A stretch of 64,000 bases of DNA from Petrolisthes cinctipes. Lineage: Eukaryota > Arthropoda > Malacostraca > Decapoda > Porcellanidae. Positions 54,562 to 64,000 of the stretch are shown here, in pieces (the first letter of the stretch is position 1; every line of letters begins with the position of its first letter). The translations under genes were made by a program, and so were the position numbers. The DNA is taken from contig JAWQEG010000504.1 of assembly GCA_033782935.1 (NCBI GenBank), positions 596,001 to 660,000 on the forward strand, given 5' to 3'. A model generated the notes under the pieces. The model worked only from the letters and a program-made list of their open reading frames with translations. It did not search any database and was not told where the DNA came from.

Positions 54562-54870
54562 ATGAAGATTATTGTCCTCTTGAGTTGTGTTGGCGTGTTG
54601 GCCGTCATGGCTTCACCCTTAGGCTCGGCGATTCACCTTGAACAACGTCAAGATGGAGAAAATGAGGAGATACCCACCCCTGACCCCCAAGATTTGTCGG
54701 ATTTCTTGCAGGATGCCATAGCCCACAATGAGACTGTGGTGTTGGAACCCATTGGTGCAGATGGACGCTTCACATTGCCCCAACACACTCGGGGAATCTG
54801 CATTAAAATTAGAGTGTGTAAGATAACGATTTTCGGGATTAGAATCTGTGGTGTCATCAGGAGATGTTAG
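54562..54870 (+). CDS. Secreted Cys-rich cationic peptide precursor 2 (102 aa)
   Basis: Paralog of the gene at 39062-36739. The first 77 residues differ at only four positions: same signal peptide and acidic pro-region ending in HTR. The last 25 residues are almost wholly different: GICIKIRVCKITIFG, then IRICGVIRRC, with four cysteines spaced x5-x9-x5, six basic and no acidic residues, alternating hydrophobic and basic like a disulfide-bonded beta-hairpin antimicrobial peptide. The stop TAG directly precedes a splice donor (GTAAGT at 54871). A second donor (54941) ends a partial copy of the same exon end. Antimicrobial action is inferred from architecture. Confidence 0.8.
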   Translation: MKIIVLLSCVGVLAVMASPLGSAIHLEQRQDGENEEIPTPDPQDLSDFLQDAIAHNETVVLEPIGADGRFTLPQHTRGICIKIRVCKITIFGIRICGVIRRC

Positions 54871-55285
54871 GTAAGTAAAAAATGGCTGGAATGTTAATGT
54901 GTACTAGAAGAATATCTGTGGTTCCATCAAGAGATGTAAGGTAAGTATAGAATTGTGGACCACATCCTATAGATAATGAGTAACATATTATGGCCACGTT
55001 TTCATTACTATGGTCATGTAGCATTACCAATTACTACTAAGTCGGAGAAACTGCATTCACTCTCACAGCTAGAGGGCACCTGACTTGTGACCTTTCCTTC
55101 ATCTCTGATTCGGGCAGAGAAAATCTCGTGGCTTTCAATGCATCCAAAAGAGTTACACTGTTTGTTTACCTTACATCTCGTGTTAACCTTCCAAATGACT
55201 GTCCCCTCTTCTTCTATGAGACAAAACTTAATTTCTCCTCTTCGCTCCATATTTCTGATGTCTCTCTCTGTTCATAATATTTTTC

Positions 55286-55500
55286 TTGCTAAATTTGCCT
55301 CAGAAAAGATGTAGGTGCTATGTAGATTCAGTGAACACTTCACCCCCACACAGTTGTGTTATTTATACAGGGGTCTCATCCACCCCGGTATGGAGTACAG
55401 CTCCCATGTGTGGGTTGGCTCAGTCTTCCAATATTTCACACTTCCATTCAACATTAACTATATGGCAGTGTACAGTATTGGGAAATCTGGAGTAAATTAT
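55286..55500 (+). pseudogene. LINE RT C-terminal fragment in intron of peptide gene 2
   Basis: The frame SEHFTPTQLCYLYRGLIHPG with MEYSSHVWVGS matches the fragment at 38131-38345 in the left arm. Same relic, duplicated with the arm. Confidence 0.7.
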
Positions 55501-55749
55501 TTCTCCAAACTATTCCAAGCAACAGTTAATTAACCTAGTTCTCTTTCCTGGTATATTTTGGATGAAACAAGAAACTCAAATTTATCAAAATAATACTATA
55601 CCTTTAATGCAAGTTCAATTATTAAAATATTTCATTGCTTCCTTACAACATACCATGAAAGAAAGAACATTAAATGAGTTAATCCATGTAAGAATACTAA
55701 CCTAATTGTACCCATTAAAGTTTAATTAACCCATAAAGGAAAATCAAGT

Positions 55750-55957
<208 letters not shown>

Positions 55958-56167
55958 AATAGATAGATAAGAATTTTATGCATAATATTTCAAAACATTT
56001 TCATTACTTATAGTGTTATACATTAGTAGTAATATACCGGGTATGAAATGTTCATATAATTTTATGTTATATTGTTGTACAGAATTACTACATATGTTTT
56101 ATAATACAGTACCTAATTAACAACTAAATCTATCAGGTAACTAATTATTTTCCATAATTGTTGGCAG

Positions 56168-56380
56168 TAATGCTCGATGGCGAATGACCAACACCTCCTA
56201 GACTACTGTAGCCTTGTAAGTGGTGTTGGAATGACTGAATCAGTGACCACGTCAGCTGTCACTAATTGAGGAAAAAAGATGAGGTTGGTGTCATAGAGGT
56301 GGTAGTCTACTCTCTGTCTGTTGGCGCCACACACCTCAACCCAATCATCTACTACAACCATCAATTGTTTCCTTAATAAA
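56168..56380 (+). other. Terminal exon and poly(A) signal of peptide gene 2
   Basis: Counterpart of 36741-36532: acceptor TTGTTGGCAG, exon start TAATGCTCG (in-frame TAA if joined to an AAG donor) and AATAAA at 56375-56380. Together with the donors at 54871 and 54941 this supports a two-exon transcript. Confidence 0.6.
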
Positions 56381-56459
56381 GAGCATGAATTAAACTTGTT
56401 TTTTTATTTTGAGTCCTTGATAATACGGTCCTGTAGTGTATGGCAAAAAGGTTACCTAG

Positions 56460-56462
<3 letters not shown>

Positions 56463-56554
<92 letters not shown>
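56463..56554. repeat. (AT)n microsatellite
   Basis: About 46 AT repeats at the outer end of the right arm, next to the fold-back element. Confidence 0.95.
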
Positions 56555-56557
<3 letters not shown>

Positions 56558-56578
56558 AATGATTCATATTGACAAGTA

Positions 56579-56778
56579 TGTTGTGTGGGTGGGAGGTAAA
56601 CACAGGATAGAGCTCTGAGTTATTTTATTACTCTTACGTTTCGGACTACACAGAGTCCATCTTCAGAGAGAAATGACATGTCATTTCTCTCTGAAGATGG
56701 ACTCTGTGTAGTCCGAAACGTAAGAGTAATAAATTAACTCAAAGCTCTATCCTGTGTTTACCTCCCACCCACACAACA
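56579..56778. mobile_element. Fold-back MITE, near-perfect 100-bp palindrome arms
   Basis: Starts TGTTGTGTGGGTGGGAGG and ends with its inverse complement; the arms meet at AAATGACATGTCATTT. TA flanks on both sides (56577-56578 and 56779-56780). The arms differ at only a few positions (TTTTATTACTC against GAGTAATAAATT), so it is young. A (CAGA)n run follows at 56781-56815. Confidence 0.85.
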
Positions 56779-56779
56779 T

Positions 56780-56814
<35 letters not shown>

Positions 56815-56818
56815 TACA

Positions 56819-57254
56819 TGTTCCGGTTCAACCTATATTTAAGACTCTTCTTATAATCACTTATACTCACTTACAAGAATGAGTCACACATCGCATAATG
56901 CCGTGAAACTGCTAACGTAGGCTTGGATACAGACCCTAGCTCACTGTGGGAACTATTAACACGTTAGCAGATAGTGACGATATAGGTCAAGTGACCACCC
57001 AAGCGACGCCTTTTTCCCGCTCCAGCAGCCTCAGTTAGCTATTGATAACCATACCCTTAACAGGTTACCTTAGCATATAATCTCTCTGTAAAGTTAACTA
57101 TCAAGTATAACTTAACCCAAACATATTTGTGAAACTGTACTCCGAAGAGACTACAAGGACTATAAAAAGACAAAGACCACAACCAGTCGCCAGCCACCAC
57201 GTTTATCTATCATCACATTTCTGGAGTAAGTAAGGTCTTTCTTGCCCCAGAACA
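56819..57254 (+). mobile_element. LTR of retrotransposon, plus strand (436 bp)
   Basis: Short inverted ends TGTTC...GAACA. The 3' edge is followed directly by TTTGGTGAACAGCGG, a primer-binding-type leader shared with the minus-strand copy at 46247. A TATA box lies at 57161. The second LTR is not in the window. Confidence 0.7.
57161..57168 (+). promoter_or_regulatory. TATA box in LTR
   Basis: TATAAAAA in the last quarter of the LTR, placing a transcript start near 57190 and leaving a short R-U5 before the primer-binding site, as in typical LTRs. Confidence 0.5.
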
Positions 57255-57363
57255 TTTGGTGAACAGCGGTGTGGATACGATATAAATGGTGTAAAATAAA
57301 GGAGAAATACAACAGTTAAAAAAGCAAGTGATAACCGAGAAATAAACACAATATAATAAAAGG

Positions 57364-57416
<53 letters not shown>

Positions 57417-58041
57417 GAAAGTGTCTGAGCAGCTAACTCAGCATTTCACAACTCAAAACAAAACTCTAGCCTCTCCCGAGCTCACTGTAGCAGACAGTGG
57501 TGACGTCATCGAACTTATCAACCTCACACACGGAGGGGTTATTACGTCATCACTCACCAGCTACCATACCACACTTCATCACAAGGAAGGACGTGGGCGT
57601 GGTCTGGTACGACATCACTATACCACTATACCTTCTATACTCAATCATGCAGTATAGCTGAGGGAAGTGATTAACTTCAAACTTCATCTAGACGGGATTA
57701 TTAAAAGTGAAACTCAACGAAGTGCAACCATACGACTATAGGAAGGACGTCGGCTTGGTAATGGTACCACGTCGGAACTACACGGAGTACTGGAATACAA
57801 TCCAATTAATTATCAACGCCACAACAACGATCCATGGTCAGTAGCTAGGTACACTCGCGCACCACAATCTCTAGCCCACCTGATTTTGGGGCGGCGATAT
57901 GGCTCAGATCCTTTCTGGACGATAGACCTCAAGGTCAGACCCGCACCAACAGAAATGCTTCGAAAAATTGAAAAGGGGTCTGACTCACTGTGTCATGTAA
58001 ACCTTATATACAACTCTTTCTGTGGTTATACTAAACAATAG
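57255..58041 (+). pseudogene. LTR-element leader and gag remnants
   Basis: The leader contains a (GA)n run (57370-57411), then a frame starting SEQLTQHFTTQNKTL (57424) that looks like a gag N-terminus. A second frame at about 57790-58041 reads YNPINYQRHNNDPWSVARYT, then LAHLILGRRYGSDPFWTIDL and KVRPAPTEML, matching the gag piece at 45667-45760. No protease or polymerase follows, so it is a truncated element. Confidence 0.6.
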
Positions 58042-58198
58042 AATTTTGGCTGCAAAAATCAATAAATTTCTTTACTGCATTTTAATTCCTCAAATATTTG
58101 CATGAAAGAGGGACACAAAAAATATACCAATAAGCTTTCAAGAATTACAATTAAAACGAAACACTTCCATACCACCCAGTGAACACATAGGTATTCAG

Positions 58199-61100
58199 TA
58201 ATAATAATAATAATAATAATATACGGTTTATTGATATGGCAGCCACAAGGCTGAAAATACACAGATTGGCACATGAACATGATGATATACTATATGGAAG
58301 AAAATATAAATAGATGAATAATATAATGAGAAGTTATATGGATGAACGAACAATATGATAATGATAAATGTAAAAAAATGATGTATGAGAAGTTGAATTG
58401 GAAGGCTGACATATATATTGTTTCTAGATGTTATTATTTTCTATTAATTATATCTATAAGTGAAGGTATGGGACTGTGCTTGTAGCGGTCAGTTCGTGCC
58501 CTTATCGGTGTGAGGATGTTGGAGTGTCGGGTTTCTCGCCGTGGTGGTGGGAGGCGGGGGGGAAGCATTTCTCGGTGTCTAGGGTTGTTCAGCAGTTGTT
58601 CACTGAATCCCTTTAAGATGTTAAGGTGTGTACTGTCCAGGGAGGTCATTTGTAGGATGTCTAGGGCTTCTTTGTAGGTGGTATAACGAGTGCCCAGTAT
58701 GATACGACAGGCTCTTTTCTGTATCCTCTCAAGTTGTTTTTTCTGGGTGTTATTGATGGATGGAGACCAACTTGGGGCGGCATACGTTAGCTTGGGGAGT
58801 ACAAACATTTGGTAAATACCCCTCAGCTCCCACTCTGGTGTGCCTATGGATTTGAGCCTTCTTATCATATAGAGGCGATAAGAGGCTGACTGGGTGATGG
58901 TGGTGATGTGCTGCTTCCAGTCCAATTTGTTGTCTATTATTATCCCCAGGAGTTTGGTTGCCTCCACAACCTGGAGTGGGTGACCTCCGAGAGTGACTGC
59001 AGGTGGTGGTACAGGTGTGGTGGATGTGTGAAAATGCATCACCACCGTCTTGTTGAGGTTGGTGGTCACATTATTAACCTCGGTCCAGGACTGAAGGTTA
59101 TTTAGTTGTTGTTGGAGGTGGTGATAGTTAGGTTGTTTGTTATCCACCACAACACCGACAGTGGAATCATCCACATATTACCACCGGTGTGGTGTGTCTG
59201 TCAGGGCATCATTTAGGAGGATTAAGAAACACAAGGGTCCCATTCTCGTCCCTTGGGGCACACCTGACTTAATCTTCTGAGGTCCTGAAACAGCACCCTG
59301 ATATCTGACCACCTGCTGCCTGCCAACTAGGAAATCTGACAACCAGGCTACCAAGCCCGGATCCATCCCAATACTCAGTGCCTTATTGATGATTTCATTA
59401 TGATCTACTAAGTCAAAAGCTTTTTTGAAGTCAATGAACGCCAATACAACTGAGGTTTTTCTAATTTCGATGTTCTTACATATGAAATCTAGGAGGCTAA
59501 TGAGACAGTGTGTGGTGGATGATGATTTCATATTGCCAAACTGTTGGTGATCAATGGCATTTGCAATGCTGGCTGAGGCCCAGTTGAAGACAAAGCTTTC
59601 ACACAGCAGACTAGGGAGGGGTGTTATTGCAATTGGTCTTAGTTGATCGAATGACTGGGGGTTGGAAACTTTGGTGATTGGTGTTACATATGCTGTTTTC
59701 CAATCTGAAGGAACTCTACACTAGCTTATGGATGCATTGATTATGGAACAAAGGGGGGTGGCAAGTTCAACAGCAAATTCTTTATATAATTTAATGGGGA
59801 GGTCAAGAGGGGTGGTGAAGTGCTTAAGTTTAAAGCTTGAGAGCTTATTGGCAACCTCATGTGGATGTACTCGTGGTGGCTGGGTGGAGGGGTGGTAGGC
59901 AGGTAGTTGGGAGGGGTTGAGCTCAGGTAGTCTCTGACAGATAGCGGCAAAGTGATCATTAATCAGGTTTACTGCTTCATCGCTGGTGTGTCCCCTGGTA
60001 CATGAGAAGGGGGCTGAAGTGTGATTTCCCATACCACATACATCCTTGACCTTCCTATACCACTGGCTGATGTTTGTTTGTTTCAGTTGTTGTAATTTGT
60101 TTGTATAATGCCTGAGTTTAGCCATCTTTATCTCTCTGATGACTTTATTTCGCAGTAGATTGAACCTGTCCTTGTTGGTGTAGAAGGCTCTCCTCCGTTG
60201 TTCAATAAGGCGTTTAATTCTGGGGGTCATTCAAGGCTTGTCAGACTGGTGGATTGTCGTCATCTTTTCTGGGAAAAAGTACTGATAGGCTTGTGTGATG
60301 GTGGCTAAATAGTTTACCCACTTGGTGTTTACATCACTGACAGTTAATTAACACTTCTGTCCATGGTAAACGTACCAACCATTGACCAAACTGTCTCATT
60401 AATGAATCCGGTATAGGCCTGTACTTCCTGGAGGTGGATGGTTCAGGGTGAGGGATGGTAGTGGTTGGGGCCCACAGAATGGAGAGATGGTTGCTCATCC
60501 CCACGGGTGGAAGTGGCTGCGGGGGAAGATACTGGTCTGATAGGTCAGTGATAATCCTCTCTAGGACACTCTGGTTGTGGGTAGGGAAGTCAACAATTTG
60601 GGTGAGGGACAGTTCGTCTTCAAATATGGTGGTGTCAATTTCGTTGAAGTCCCCACAGATAACAACTTTTGCTGACTGATACCTGGTGCGTAATACATCA
60701 CAGGTGTTGGTGACGTGATCAATCAGCACTGCCTGAGACGGTGCACGCGGTGGATGGTAGACCAGGCAATAAATAATGGAGGCTGTGAGTCGAGGGTGGG
60801 AGGGAGGTGTTAATCTCACCCACAAGACTTCAACTCCCTCAGGAATATCCACATTGAGGTGTTGGGGGCGGTATTTGTCCTGAGCAAATAAGGCTACACC
60901 GCCGCCTCTTTTGTCTTTTCTGAGATGGTGAAACAGGGTAAAGTTTTGAATATGACACAGTTCAGGAACTACTTGCCAGGCTTCGGTGATACACACAACA
61001 TCAGCACCAATGGATTTTACTGTTGACACTAATTCGTCCACCTTATTGTTCAACGATGTCACATTTGATAAAAATTATGTGGGCAGAGCAAACCACAGGC

Positions 61101-61400
61101 GAGGTACACATATGAGATTTCGTGGTTTCACTGTTGCAGCCTTCTTCTGTTTGTTGGTCGTGGTAATCACTGGGATTGGTCTGTGTTTGTTCCTACCTGC
61201 CTTGCAACCCCTGCCGTGATAAAGGCCGAGGATTTTTAGGTGGATTATAACATCACCAGGCGGATAAGTAGATCCTCGTTTGAGTTGGAACAGAGCAGCA
61301 CGGGAATAACGAAGTGAGACCATTGTGCTTGCAACAATCACTGTCTTTACTCTCCACTTGTAGAATAATTAGTCCCTCACTGTCCTCTTCAATGGCGATG
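58199..61400 (-). mobile_element. CR1/L2-like LINE, minus strand
   Basis: ORF2 with endonuclease and RT (61323-58434), a 230-bp 3' region and a terminal (TTATTA)-type microsatellite at 58222-58199, which is how CR1/L2-type elements often end. No RNase H and no ORF1 were found. The 5' boundary is approximate, before the inverted repeat at 61531. Confidence 0.8.
58434..61323 (-). pseudogene. LINE ORF2: EN and RT, mainly stop-codon damage
   Basis: Start MVSLRYSRAALFQLKRG, followed by a basic GRGCKAGRNKHRPIPVI stretch typical of CR1-like ORF2 in invertebrates. EN: VVCITEAW, VICGDFNEID, GMSNHLSI (Ser-Asn-His in place of Ser-Asp-His). RT: VPSDWKTAYVTPI, LRPIAITPLPS, AFIDFKKAFDLVDH, SGVPQGTRMGPLCF, YVDDSTVGV, LLGIIIDNKLDWKQH, YAAPSWSP. 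The C-terminus has RRETRHSNILTPIRART. The pieces stay mostly in one frame and are separated by stops (about 61075, 60334, 60231, 59721, 59180), indicating decay mostly by point mutation. Confidence 0.85.
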
Positions 61401-61530
61401 GGTGGTAATTCAACTGTGTGGTGGTGAATGGGGTGCTGGTGGGATGAGAGGTCAATATGCTGACCTTGGCTGCCCCGGGGGCATTTTCCCGAAGTTTAAC
61501 TGGGTATGTGCCATAGGAGAAATTAGAGAG

Positions 61531-61650
61531 TTGACTTCTCGGTGTGCCAGACGTACGGCGAAATGTAAACAAACCCCCTCTTCCCCACTCATGAGAGAGA
61601 GAGAGAAGATAGAAAGATAGATAGATAGATATATTATAAAAGAGAGGATA
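61531..61650. repeat. Left arm of outer inverted repeat
   Basis: TTCTCGGTGTGCCAGACGTAC, a TGTAAACAAACCC block, CATGAGAGAGAGAG and a GATAGATAGATATATTATAA block recur in inverse at 63838-63990. The arms flank the Mutator-like element by 300-500 bp on each side. Confidence 0.8.
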
Positions 61651-61963
61651 GAGCATTACTACTATACATAGGAAAAGAGAATAGAGCATTACTACTAAAA
61701 ACAACGCAGAAGAAAACAATTTTTATGACACCAAAGTGGTGCTGATCGATGTAAAGGCGAAATCGCACTGCAGAGCTTCCATTTTACCATATTAATATAC
61801 ATCTTCATTTTACACCACGTCCATTCCTTTATTATCTTCTAATCTAATTTCTCATATGAAATATACCCTAACATATTTTCATGAAATGCTTCATAGGAGA
61901 AATTAGAACCAATCCACCTGAGTGTATAGTTTCTTTGGGTAGCCAATCAAACGACGAATCAAG

Positions 61964-63356
61964 GGTAGCAGGTCCATCCGCCCCTGTGACAATGCGCCCC
62001 AAGTCCATTCGCCCCGTAAGTTGGGGCACATCTACTCGTGGGGAAGTTGATGCGCCCCACAACCAAGTCGTTGCGCCCCAACTCGCATACATTGGATGAA
62101 CCAGCTAAATGAGGTTACTTTGGAGAACAAATATTGTCTCATACAAATACTATATACTATAGGTTAACCCAATTCAGTTCGGATCATTGGGTGAACGGAT
62201 TTAGCCGATACTGTTGCTGTGGAGCGTGTCACTGTCGGTTATGAGCATGTGATATGGCGAGTAATACCAAAGGTGTTTCCTACAGTGACCATCCACGGCT
62301 GCGGATTTCACTGGGCCCAGGCAGTGTGGCGACAAGTGCAGCCCCATGGCTTGCAAGTTGATTATCGCCAAGACTGTGTAACTCACAAGTTTATAAGAAA
62401 ATTGTTTGCACTTTCATACTTGCCACGTGAGGATATCAATACAACATTTGACGAGCTAATTTCAAGCACAACCCTTACCCGTAACTTAATTACTCTTGTT
62501 GTGTACATTCGCAACCAGTGGATCACAACCACTATCTTTCCCCCGGCTATATAGCTGAAGTGTTTATAAGCTTAATGTGAGGACCAACAATGATGTGGAA
62601 GGGTGGCACAACCGCCTCAACAGTAATGCGGGAAAGAGCCAATTACCATTCTATGTCCTAACTACCCTTCTAAAAAAAGCAGAAGATATTGATAGGACAC
62701 TTAAGTTAGTGTCTGACAGGGAAATCAAGCGCATCCAGAGAAAATCCTGTAGGACACTCCAGGCCCGTTTGTATAATTGCTAGGATAGGTACACTAATGG
62801 AGATCTGTCACCAATCCAACTACTTGCCGAATGTTCCTATTTTGTACCGTACTAGTCTTTTCATCCTGTTTTGTCTCCTTTTATGTTTAAAATACTGTAC
62901 TTGATGCAATAAAGAGGTTTTCATGACGTATGAATATGCAATAAATACGTTTTTTTTATATTAAAACTATTATTACTACATCCTATCTATGTGTCTAATA
63001 ATTTTATCTCCCAAATTGAGTTCCTTTTAAAAAGGATTTGGGACGCAAGAACTCAATATGTCGAATATGCAATAAAGAGGTTTTCATGACGAGTATATAT
63101 TATGCAATACAGATTTTTTTATATAAATATGAAAACTATTTATTATTACATCCAATGTATAATATTATTTTTTAAATTGCGAGTTCGTTTATCATGATGA
63201 CTAAAAGTTTTCAAACTTTGAAAAAGGGAGTTGGGGCGCAACAACTCAATATTGAGCAGTTGGGGCGCATCAACTACCGATGAAGTAGATTCGCCCCAAC
63301 TTCTAGGGCGAATGGACTTGGGGCGCATCGTGACTGGGGCGGATGGACTGTAAACC
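61964..63356 (+). mobile_element. Mutator-like element (MULE) with 9-bp target duplication
   Basis: Exact 9-bp direct repeat CGAATCAAG flanks it (61955-61963 and 63357-63365). The ends GGTAGCAGGTCCATCCGCCC and the inverse of GGGCGGATGGACTGTAAACC start inverted repeats of about 120 bp holding repeated GCGCCCCAA blocks. A MULE transposase remnant lies inside. A 9-bp duplication with long inverted repeats is the Mutator signature. At 1393 bp it is a deletion derivative. Confidence 0.9.
62215..62853 (+). pseudogene. MULE transposase remnant
   Basis: The first frame (62219-62551) has FPTVTIHGCGFHWAQAVWRQ (the C-x2-H zinc ligand pair and conserved FH-x2-Q), DYRQDCVTHKF, LSYLPREDINTTFDEL and RNQWITT. 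After a frameshift near 62560 the second frame reads RTNNDVEGWHNRLN, a highly conserved MULE block, then PFYVLTTLLKKAE. A stop at 62782 precedes DRYTNGDLSPIQ. The N-terminal half with the first two catalytic acids is missing. Adjacent repeats (62902 and 63066, GCAATAAAGAGGTTTTCATG) carry AATAAA signals. Confidence 0.8.
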
Positions 63357-63365
63357 CGAATCAAG

Positions 63366-63837
63366 CATACCCCCTCGCTCGTTCCTATTTCTTTCTCTAT
63401 TGATAATTATTATAAAATACTCCATGGCTTCTTCCTCTTTTCTTGTGCGGGCGTGTGTGTTTATCATAATGCAAATAAATCATTTGGTCCGTGAGTGTGA
63501 TTATGGTAAATTACTGTATTTGGTTCGTATGCATTTTTCTGAAAATACTGTACAAGGAGACTCGTCCTGGTAGAACGAACGCTCTCTCTCTCTCTCTCAT
63601 GAGGGGCTCTACGTTCTTCTTAGTACGTTTGTACAGTCGGCAGCATAAATTCGCTTCATTTCCACCTGCGTATGTATTAGCTATAGTGATATTGTAATAC
63701 AATTTTAATGCAGAGATGACAGATTTAGTTCTCGTATGGTAAATAACGTAGGTTGGTGGAATAAAAACTGATTCAGAATGCAACTATCTGGTCATTTTAG
63801 CAATATTAAGTACATGTACCATAGTAGTAATTAATTC
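63366..63837. other. No gene seen between MULE and outer inverted repeat
   Basis: AT-rich sequence with a CT run followed by CATGAGGGGCTCTACG (63580-63613), echoing the CATGAGAGAG junction of the inverted repeat. Open frames here lack motifs. Confidence 0.5.
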
Positions 63838-64000
63838 CCTATCCTCTCTTTTATAATATATCTATCTATCTTTCTATCTTCTCTCTCATCTCGTCCTACA
63901 CACTCTCTCTCTCTCATGAGTAGGGAAGCGAGGGTTTGTTTAAATTTCACCGTACGTCTGGCACACCGAGAAGTATACTCGGGCTGTGATTGGCTCTAAT
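63838..64000. repeat. Right arm of outer inverted repeat, reaching window edge
   Basis: Inverse of 61531-61650 with small insertions. The last bases (GATTGGCTCTAAT) may pair with ATTAGAG at 61522. Whether this is the true end of a larger DNA transposon cannot be seen because the window stops here. Confidence 0.75.

Overview
This window is animal nuclear DNA, most likely from a decapod crustacean. The reasons are that it is AT-rich and gene-poor, has abundant (AC)n, (TA)n, (GA)n and (TAA)n microsatellites, carries RNase H-bearing I-clade LINEs, CR1/RTE-like LINEs and piggyBac, P, Tc1-like and Mutator-like DNA transposons, and holds spliced genes for secreted prepropeptides with an acidic pro-region and a cationic Cys-rich tail. 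The lineage is inferred; no species marker was found. No rRNA, tRNA, CRISPR or prokaryotic operon was seen.

Positions 1-36222 are transposons inserted in transposons. A minus-strand LINE (1-3935) truncates a plus-strand I-clade LINE (about 3936-8245). A second copy of that I-clade family begins at about 8246 and is split three times: by a 1.5 kb insert with TTAA/CTTAAGG junctions (10402-11935), by an 8.7 kb TTAA-flanked piggyBac element (12593-21313), and by a second LINE family from about 22685. The piggyBac holds a P-like element (18229-20254, 8-bp target duplication, THAP exon), which in turn holds a palindromic MITE. The LINE starting at 22685 is split by a full-length member of its own family (24607-31070, 12-bp target duplication); its 3' part (31083-36222) also carries a TA-flanked 813-bp element whose sister copy lies at 5160-5978.

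Positions 36445-56470 form a large imperfect inverted duplication (arms 36445-42033 and 51729-56470). Each arm holds one copy of a small secreted-peptide gene, transcribed outwards: 39062-36739 on the minus strand and from 54562 on the plus strand. Signal and pro-regions are nearly identical, while the C-terminal Cys-rich cationic peptides differ strongly. This is the best candidate for undescribed host biology, probably immune peptides. The spacer holds a THAP exon, an RT fragment with a PHD-like finger, a Tc1-like element with long inverted repeats, an LTR element with its leader, a decayed Ty3/gypsy element, and a retroposed unit encoding a cold-shock domain with a 13-bp target duplication and poly(A) tail.

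Positions 56471-64000 hold a fold-back MITE, another LTR with primer-binding site and gag remnants, a CR1-like LINE on the minus strand broken mainly by stop codons, and a deletion derivative of a Mutator-like element with a 9-bp target duplication, nested inside a further inverted repeat that runs to the window edge.

Apart from the two peptide genes, and possibly the THAP exon, every coding region recognised is transposon-derived. Domain calls come from motifs read by eye, not from database searches.
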